Assembly: GCF_035582795.1 (NCBI RefSeq)
Contig: NC_134390.1
Span: 2,185,560 to 2,249,559, forward strand
Direction: 5' to 3'
Length of the DNA stretch: 64,000 bases
Origin: Mycteria americana
Taxonomy: Eukaryota > Chordata > Aves > Ciconiiformes > Ciconiidae
Every line of letters starts with the position of its first letter. Position 1 is the first letter of the stretch. Of the stretch, positions 37,326 to 45,900 are shown piece by piece. Both the position numbers and the translations under genes were made by a program. The notes under the pieces are model-generated. The model saw only the letters and a program-made list of their open reading frames with translations. It did no database searches and was not told the origin of the DNA.

Positions 37326-37804
37326 CAGTCCGGAGAGCAGCCCGTCTGCGGGGGACGCAGGAGGTGGGGGTCCCCGCCTGCCCCCCGAGAGCCGGCACCT
37401 CCGGGCCCCCCCCATCACGCCCTGGGGGTGCAGCTTTTCGGGGGGCTGGGGGGGGGGGGGGTACTCCAACCCCGTGGGGTGTGGGGGGACCCTGGGAACG
37501 CAGGGACAGGGTGGGGACGAGGAGGACGCGGGGGAACGAAAGGGGTGTGAGGGTGGGGGCGTGGGGGGGCACGGGGGGACGCGGGGGGCACGGGGGGGGG
37601 CACGGGGGGACATCGGGGGTTACATGAGGGGAGGGGGGGGGGGGGGGGACGCGGGGGGGGGGCGCAGGCCCCGGCCGGGGTCCCCCGCACAAACCCCCCC
37701 GGGCCGGGGAGGACCCAGCTGCAGCCCCCAGCCCCGGCCGCCGCCTCCCGCGGGGTTCCCCCCGCCAGGGCAGGCGGTGCCGGCCCCGTCCGCCGCGGCC
37801 TCAC

Positions 37805-37900
37805 CATCCCCGGGAGCGGAGGCTCCGGCCGCTCCGCGACGGCGTCCGCCCGGGCGCCTCCATGGACGGCGTCGCTTCCCGGTGTCCGCCGGAAGACGAT
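37805..37900 (-). other. MCRS1: MCRS1 non-coding exon 1 with short upstream ORF
   Basis: On the minus strand a good donor (gggatg|gtgagg) ends an exon at 37805 that is followed by the acceptor of exon 2 at 37345. The ATG at 37863-37861 opens a 19-codon frame (MEAPGRTPSRS...). It runs into TGA exactly across the exon 1/exon 2 junction, so it cannot be the MCRS1 start and would act as an upstream ORF. The exon's 5' end is not visible and is set approximately. Confidence 0.55.
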
Positions 37901-38245
37901 TTGACGTCAGCAGCAGGCGCGCTGAAGGCGCGGAGGGCGCCGCCATCTTAAAGGCCCCGCGCGGCCTCTGAGGCGCGGCGCCATCTTGGCTCAGGGCGCC
38001 GCCATCTTGGCTAAGGGCAGGGCCGCGCCTCCTCCTGCCGTTACCGGTGGGCCGGGGGCGGACGGGCCCGACCCGCGACGTGCGCACGGGGACGCGCCCC
38101 GTTGTCCCGGCAGACGGGGCTCGTCCCGGCCTCGGCAGCGCAGGCACCACCGCACGTCGAAACGGCCACCCCCATCATGGCGGCCCCCCCCCCCCGCGCC
38201 ACCCCCATCATGGCGGCTCCCGCGCCACCCCCATCATGGCGGCTC
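37885..38245 (-). promoter_or_regulatory. MCRS1: MCRS1 promoter: ETS, CRE and YY1-type sites
   Basis: TATA-less CpG-rich promoter. It has an ETS motif (ccggaag, 37889-37895), a perfect TGACGTCA (37902-37909) and three copies of the YY1 extended motif gccatctt (near 37942, 37980 and 38001). Further upstream, the module cccatcatggcggc occurs three times (about 38166-38240), each with the ATGGC YY1 core. The same interval is the whole space between MCRS1 and the ITGA7 poly(A) site. Confidence 0.55.
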
Positions 38246-38323
38246 CCCAGCCCCACGGCCACACCCGTCAGGGCCGACACGGGCTGCGAGGAAGGGACGG
38301 GGTCTGTGTGGAGGGGCCGTTCC

Positions 38324-38329
38324 TTTATT
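38324..38329 (-). terminator. ITGA7: ITGA7 poly(A) signal AATAAA (minus strand)
   Basis: The plus strand reads tttatt in ttcctttattggg. On the minus strand this is AATAAA, about 253 bases after the ITGA7 B-tail stop. Cleavage would fall near 38300, only about 300-400 bp upstream of the MCRS1 start region on the same strand. Confidence 0.85.
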
Positions 38330-38581
38330 GGGTTGAACACCGCTGTGGGGCCGAGCTGACCCCGTGGGGCTGAGCCCTCCCTGTGGGGCCCACGGCCCCG
38401 TCTCGCCGCGAGCAGTCCCGCGTGCGCCCGGCTAAGGCCGGCGCGTGCCGGCACACGCGTGTGCCTCCCCACACGCGGTGCCAGAAGGTCCTTCCCCAGG
38501 GCGCGGCTGGGGAGGAAGGCCCTGTGCCCAGCGTCCCGCGCGCCTGCCGCCGTCCCCGTGTCGTCCCCGGGGCCGAGGGGG

Positions 38582-38764
38582 CTACGCCGAGCTGGGAGTG
38601 ACGTGGCCGTCGCCGGCCTCGCTCAAGTTGGCGGCCCACTCCTTCCTCTGGATCGTGCCCGTCTTCTCCTCGCGGAACTGCTGCCGCTCCTCCCGCGGGA
38701 TCTTCACGGCGTGGTACTGCGGCACGGCCGGCGGCGCGTACCGCACCCGGCGGAAGAAGCCCAG
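38582..38764 (-). CDS. ITGA7: ITGA7 exon B: cytoplasmic tail B, also read in a second frame after exon A
   Basis: Joined directly to exon 25 (phase 0), it encodes 60 residues starting [20 protein letters not shown] and ending [13 protein letters not shown] before TAG (38584-38582). The motif [20 protein letters not shown] matches mammalian alpha-7B. If exon A is included, the frame shifts by two and reads [10 protein letters not shown]... to TGA at 38706-38704. This resembles the human alpha-7A end (WDSSNGRSTPRPPCPSTMR, recalled) at comparable spacing. Confidence 0.85.
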   Translation of the reverse strand: MGFFRRVRYAPPAVPQYHAVKIPREERQQFREEKTGTIQRKEWAANLSEAGDGHVTPSSA

Positions 38765-41700
38765 CTGCGGGGCACCGGCGAGTCAGGGCCCCGCGGGGAC
38801 GCCCCGGCTTCAGGAACGGCTCCGCGAGCCCACGTCGTGGGCGCTCGCCCATCCCTCGGCACTCACCCCAAGAGCGCAGGGGTGCGCGCTTTGCGCCAGC
38901 GCTTGCGCAACCACGCGCCAGCACCGCAAACCCTCGCACGTCCCGGTTCGGGCACGGCAAACCCTCGCGCGATCACACACCAGCACCGCAAACCCTCGCA
39001 CGTCCCGGTTCGGGCACGGCAAACCCTCGCACGATCACACACCAGCACCGCAAACCCACGTACACCCACGCTGCGAGCCCTTGCGCGTCCTGGCACGGGC
39101 ACCCCTTGCACACCCGCGCCCCGGCACTGCAAACCCCTCGTCCGTCCACCCTGACGCCGCAAACCCTCGTCCCTCCGCCTCGGCGCGCTGCCAGCCCTCG
39201 CGCGCCCGCGCGGGGCGGCCGCCAGCCCTCGCGCACCCCTGCGCACCGGTGCTCGCTGCCGGCCGGCGCCGGGGCGGGAGAGCCCTGCGTTACCGCTCGC
39301 CCTCCAGCGCCTGCTTGTCCGCCGCGGAGGGCTGCAGGCCCAGGCGGGCCCGGTAATAGTTAGCGGCGTAGCGGGACTTTCGGCTGCTCCGCTTGAAGAA
39401 GCCGCACTGGGGAGGAAGCGAGAGGGTGAGGCCGGGCAAGGCCAGGCTGGGTGGCGTGGCACGGCACGGCACGGCACGGTACGGCTGGGGTGGGGTGGCG
39501 TGGCATGGCGTGGCACGGCTGGAGTGGCACGGCAGAGCTGGGGTTGCATGGCGTGGCATGGCACGGCACGGCTGGGGGGGGGCACGGCACAGCAGGGGGG
39601 CACAGCGTGGCACGGCGTGACGTGGCGTGGCACGGCTGGGGGGGCACGGCACAGCATGTCCAGGGGACCCTGTGCCACGGGGAGGGGGACGCATCTTGCC
39701 GCGGGGACCCCGTCCCTCACCTTCCAGAGGACGAAGACGAGCAGGGCCAGGACGAGGACGCCGGCCAGCACGGCCAGCAGGATGACCCACCAGGGCACGC
39801 CGCCGGCCACCGCCGCCTCGGGGTCCAGGTAGATGGAGACGGGGATCTGGGGAGCGGAGGGCGGTCAGGGGGCCGGGGGGAGCCGGGGGGCCGGGGGGGG
39901 GGGGCCGGGGGCGGCGGGGCCAGACCTGCGCGGAGGCGTCCTTCAGCACCAGGTTCTTGACGGAGGAGGTCACCGAGACGCTGGCGCGCACGATCAGCTC
40001 CACCGAGGTGACGGCCAGGTACTCCTGCGGCGGGGGCGCGGCACGGCACGGGCTGAGCCCCCTCCCCGGCCGCGGCGGGGGGCCAGACCCCGTGCCCGTC
40101 CCCGTCCCCTCGTACCTCCAGGAAGGTCCCGTTCCAGAGGCGCCCGCGGGCTCTCAGCACGGCGGCACGCTCGAAGCTGTGCAGCGGGCAGCGGAAGGCC
40201 AGGCAGCGCGCGGTGCCCTGGGCGCAGTCCTGCGGGACGGGGGTCAGCCCGGTCACGCGCCCCACGAGTAGGGGGGTACCCCAGGAGCGGGTGCCCCCCA
40301 GCAGCAGGGGTACCCCAGGAGTGGATCCCCCCCAGGAGGGGGTGCCCCCCAGGAGCAGGGGTACCCCAGGAGTGGATCCCCCCCAGGAGGGGGTGCCCCC
40401 CAGGAACAGGTGCCCCCCAGCAACAGGGGTACCCCAGGAGCGGGTGCCCCCCAGGAGCGGGTTCCCCCCAGCAGCAGGGGTACCCCAGGAGCGGGTGCCC
40501 CCCAGGAACAGGTGCCCCCCAGCAGCAGGGGTACCCCAGGAGTGGGTGCCCCCCAGGAACGGGTGCCCCCCAGGACCAGGGGTACCCCAGGAGTGGATCC
40601 CCCCCAGGAGCGGGTGCCCCCCAGCAGCAGGGGGACCCCAGGAGCGGGTGCCCCCCAGGAGCGGGTGCCCCCCAGCCCCACGCACCAGCGTGACGTTCCT
40701 CCTCCTCTCTCCAGGCGCCGGCACCCTCCAGGACCCCGGGGCGGGCGCCTCGGCGGGGTCAGCCTCCCCCGGCGGCTCCTGGAGGGGGAAAGGCCGGGCG
40801 TGGAGCGGGGCGGCACAGACACCCCCCCACCCCCGGTGGCCACCGCGGCCGTACCAGGGCCAGGCGCAGCGGGTTGGCCGGGGGGCTACAAGCCACCCGC
40901 TGGCCCGAGGGAGCCGCCAGCTCCAGGTGCAGGGGGTAGAGCAGCCATTTCCCGGTGCTGATCTCGTGGGGCCAGAGGAGGGTGAGGAAGGCCGAGCCCA
41001 GCGTCTTCAGCGACTGGCCCCGGTTGGAGACCTGGAGGGGGGGGGAGGAAGACGACGACGACGACGGCGGCGTGAGCGGGGCGACGCGGACCCCCCCGCC
41101 CCACAGCCGCCCCACGGCCACCCCCCATCCGGGAGCGCGGGGCGGGAAGGGGAGCAGCGGGGCTGAGACCCCCATCCCCCCGCCGCGGGAGCCGGGCTTC
41201 GGGGCGACTCACCGTGACCTCGAAGCGCACGGCGCTGCCCACCTGGCTCTCCCGCCGCATGGCGCTCTCCCCCCGCACCACCCCGCCAAAGAAGAGCCGG
41301 GGCGGCACGGCCACGCTGTGGGGACAGCAGCCGGGGGTCAGGGCGGCTTCGGGGGGGGCAGGGGGGGGGATGTGGGGGTGTCCCAGACCCCCCTCCCCGC
41401 CCTCACTCACCCCGTCACGGAGAGCGGCAGCTCGATGACCACACGGGCGCGAGCCACCACCGGCTCCAGCCCCGGCTGCTCGCTGATCCTGGGGAGCGGC
41501 GGGGGGGGGGGGGGGGTCAGGGGGAGGCATCACCCCAAACCCCCCCCCCCCCAAGCGTGCCCAGGCACGAGCCGAGCGTGGGGGCTCTGCTGTGAAGACC
41601 CCCGCCCCGCCCCGCCCCGGGGCTCACGTGGACAGGGCCAGCTCCACCGCCAGGTCCGTGGTCTGGAGGGTGATGCCCAGGGTGCTGAGGATGAGGAAGA

Positions 41701-44700
41701 ACCGCACCTGGGGGCAGAGGGGTGAGGGCCGGGGCCGGGGCCGGGGGCCGGGGGCCGGGGGGAGCGGGGAGCTGCGCCCACCTGGGCTCCGCGTTTCAGG
41801 GGGTTCCCCAGCTCGCACTCCACCTGCGAGCCGTTCTGGTTGGCGAGGCACAGCACCGGCTTGTCCTGGGGGGCAGAGAGCTGAGCCCCCGCAGCCGGCA
41901 TCCCCCCAGCCCCCTGCGCCCCGGGACCGACCCCCTCCTGCACCCCCGGGACCACCCCACCCCTCTGCACCCCGGGACCATCCCCATCCCCATCCCTCTG
42001 CACCCCGGGACCACCCCATCCCTCTGCACCCCCCGGACCATCCCCACCCCTCAGCACCCCCAGGACCACCCCACCCCTCTGCACCCCCCAGATCATCCCC
42101 AGCCCCACCCCTCAGCACCCCCAGGACCACCCCACCCCTCTGCACCCCCCAGACCACCCCATCCCCACCCCTCAGCACCCCCAGGTCTGACCCCATCCCA
42201 CACCCCCAGCACCCCCGGGACCGACCCTGTCCCTCCAACCCCCCCAGAACCGTCCCCATCCCTCTGCACCCCCGGGACCACCCCATCCCCCTGCCCCCAG
42301 CACCCTCGGTACCACCCCCAGAGCACCCCCCCCTCGCCCCCCCCCCAGGCCCCCGCCGCACCGAGGGTGCCCGGCCGTCGTAGGGACGCAGGGCGGAGTA
42401 GGGCAGCTCGGGGGGGAAGGTGGCGGTGAGCAGGGCCTCGTGGGCATCGTCCCCGTCCCGCTGCGGCCGCGCCGGGTCCGAGGGCAGGTTGGTGACGTGG
42501 ACCTCCAAGGCCACGTCCTTCTGGTCGCTCACGGCGAAGACGGCGGTGCCATCCGCGCCCCTGGGGACGGGGCCGCTGTGAGCATCCCCCCGGGGTGCCC
42601 CCCGCACCCCACGGCGCGGGGACCCGGGGCGCAGCCCCCCCTCACCTGGGCAGGGGCAGGAAATCGGCGTCCCCCAGGCGGGTGCAGAACTGGAAGCGGA
42701 GCTGGAGGTTGCTCTGGCAGATCTTGTCGTCGCCGCAGCCCTGCTTCAGGAAATGCACCTGGGGGGACACGGGGGGGGGGGACGGGGACACTCCAGGCAG
42801 CCCTCGCGCGGGACCGCGCGCCCCGGACCCCCGGGGGGGAGAGGGGAACGCGGCCGGGTCCCCACCTCGGTGCGGTGGCTGCTGGGCTGCTGGGGGCTGA
42901 GCACGGGTGACAGGGGCGGCAGGGTGGCCCCCCGGCTCTGCCGCGCAGCCCCCCGGCTCTGCCGTGTGGCCCCGGCTCCCTGGATGCCGTAGGCGAGGGT
43001 GACGGCGATGGGGCGCAGCTTGTCACGGATGCTGTCCTGCGGAGGGGGTGGGCGAGGGTGAGGGCGAGGAGGGACACGGGGGGGACGGGGATGAGGATGG
43101 GGACGGGGACGGGGGATGGGATGGGGGCAGGGATGGGGATGGGGATGGGGATGGGGATGAGGATGAGGATGAGGATGAGGATGAGGATGAGGATGAGGAT
43201 GGGGATGGGGATGGGGATGGGGATGGGGATGGGGATGAGGACGGGGACCCACCTGGAGCTGGAAGGTGGCTTTGACGCAGGCACGGGCGTGCTGCCGGGG
43301 CAGCTCCACCGTGTCGGAGAACTGGTGCTCGGGGTCTGATGGACGGCGGCCGAGGAAGGAGACGCGGGGGGCCTGGCCCAGCCGCCGGCGGTCCGTGTCG
43401 GCATCGAACACGTACTCCAGCACTGGGGGGAAAGGGACGGGCGCGATGCCGGGGGTCCCTCCCCACCCACCCCGGGGGGCTCCCGTCCCCCCGGCAGCGC
43501 AGCCCCGAGGTCCCCCGCCCCGCCGCCCGTCCCCACCGCGCTCACCGAGGCGGGGGCTGTAGCTGGCGGGACTGGCCGTGTAGCTGAAGCAGGCTCGGAC
43601 GTCCACGCTGCGGGGGCACAGGGTGAGACGGGCGGCACCCACCCGCAGCCGTGCCCCGGCTGGGTGCCCAGGGAGCTGGGGGGGGACGAAGCGGGTGGCA
43701 CCCACCAGACGCCCTCCTGGTGCTGGCAGTTGCTCTGCTCCAGGTCGATGTTGGCGGGGAGCAGGGAGACGTTCCTGGAGACGTGGACGACCGGCCGGGC
43801 CCTGCCGGGGGAGAAACGGGGGGTGCCAGGCTGGGCCCCCCCTCCTTCAAGGGCACCCCGAGCCTTGCGTAGAGCTGGCACTCGTCCCCCTGCGTGGGAC
43901 CCCCGGCCGTGCCCAGGGACCCCCTGGGTCAGGGGATGCGCCGGGAGGGCTGGAGGGGAGCCCTGCGACGGGGGGTGCTCGGGGAGAGGGGGTGCTCGGG
44001 GGTGGGGGGTGCTCGGGGGGGGGCTGCCGCGGCGGGCGCTCACCTGTACAGCACGACGGTGTCGGACAGGGAGCCGACGAGCAGGTCGGGGTAGAGGTTC
44101 CCATCCACGTCCAGCCCCCCCGAGAGCGAGTACCCGAAGGCCGTCACCCCCACGCCCTCCCCGTCCAGGACCTGGGGACAAGGCGCCCGTGACACCGGGA
44201 ACCGGTGGGGGGGGGGCGATAGGCAATGGCCCCCCCAGCCCCGCACCCCCTCACCTGTGCCGGCTTTGCCACGATGCCCAGGTTGCTGCCGTGGTAGATG
44301 TAGACTTTGCCAGCGCCGTCGAAGGGGGCCCCCACGGCCAGGTCTGGGGGGGCAAGGGCAGGTGGGGGGGGGCCGAGACCCCTCCCAACACCCTCTATGG
44401 GATGCAGCCCCCAGTGCCACCATCTCCCCCCCTCCCCCCCGGCAGGACGCAGGCTGTGTCCCAGCCCATGGGGACCCCCGAGCCTCCCCCCCCGACCCTC
44501 TCACCCTCGAAGCCGTCCTGGTTGAGGTCCCCGGCGGCGCTGAGGGCGATGCCGAACATGGAGCCGCGGGTGCCGTTGAGGCGGAGGGGGGTGGCGGAGT
44601 CCCAGCGCCCCGCTGGGTTGATGTAGACGTAGGCGGCCCCCCCGATCTCCTCCTTGCGCTCAAAAAAGTGGGGGGCCCCCACCACCAGGTCCATCCAGCT

Positions 44701-45861
44701 GCGGGGACGGCAGCTCCATCACCCCGCTGGCCACGGCAAGCTGTCCTGGTGCAGCGAGCCAGGGCGATGCCCCGGCACCGGGACTGGGGGGCCGAGCTGC
44801 CACGGTTGGGGGGGGGGGGATCCCCCCAAACTCACCCGTCGCTGTTGAGGTCGAGCACGGCGACGGCGTAGCCAAAGGCGGAGGTGAGCTGCTGGCCGGG
44901 CAGCACGGCCTCGGGCACCAGGCGGTTGGCGCTGTCGCGGCGCAGGATGACCACGGCCCCGGTGTGGTTGGCGCGGGGGGCTCCGGTGACGAAGCTCAGC
45001 TCCCGCCTCCGCGTCAGCCCCGCGCCCGAGTCCACCGAGAAGCCTGCGGAGGGGGGCAGGCGTTGGCACCCACCCGGCCCCCGGCCCCCCCGGCCCCCCA
45101 CACCCGCCGTCTGCCCGTCCGTCCATCTGTCCGTCCGTCTCTCTCTCTCTGCTCAGCCCTGCGTGGCCAAGTCTTCCCTTGGGGACCCTCGTGCTTTGGC
45201 GTGGGGATGGGGGGGGGCTCTGCTCGTGCCTCAGTTTCCCTGCTCTGCGGTCCCTGGGGCACAGCAGCCGCAGCTGCGGGGGGGTGGGGGGGTGGGACTG
45301 CGGGGTCCCCTCCCCAGCTCCGGGCCAGTGGAAGCCAAAGGGGGAGCAGAGGCCGCCAGAGTGAGCGAGGACCAGCCCCTCCCCGCGCTGCCAGAAGGGA
45401 AGATTTGGGGGAGAGAAGGGCAGATTTGGGGGCCTGAAGAGCAGCAAGACCTGGAGCAGAGCCAGGCAGGGGCCGGACCCCCCCCCCAGCTGGAGAGAGC
45501 GGCAGAGCCCCCTCCACGGCGGGGGCCCGGGAGCCCCTTCCCCACATACAGCGGTTGCAGCGTGCAGCCCCCCGAGCCCCCCGGCAGCCCCGCAGCCCCC
45601 CGGCACCCCCCGGCCAGGCTCCCGCAGGCTGCGGCCGCTGCCTCCCCCCTGCGGGAACCGTGCACCCCCCCATGCAGAAACATCTCCGGAGGGAAGGGCA
45701 CGGGGACGGGGGGGTGCTGGGGGCCACGCCAGGCTCTGCCCCCCCCCCCCCCCCCCGCCTGGCGGTGCCCCCGCCGCAGCCCCCGCACAGCGATGGGACG
45801 CAGGACGGGGACGGGGACGGGGACGGGGACAAGGCAGCGCTGCCCGCAGGGAGCCCTGGCT

Positions 45862-45900
<39 letters not shown>

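Noticed and set aside
37805-37863. MCRS1 start at the exon 1 ATG
   Set aside because: That frame meets TGA at the exon 1/2 junction; the MASG start in exon 2 gives 449 aa, equal to a human isoform.
42529-44226. A 565-codon minus-strand frame covering ITGA7 exons and introns
   Set aside because: It joins real exon pieces with intron DNA in the wrong frame for most exons; the (PI)n stretch is the hexanucleotide repeat.
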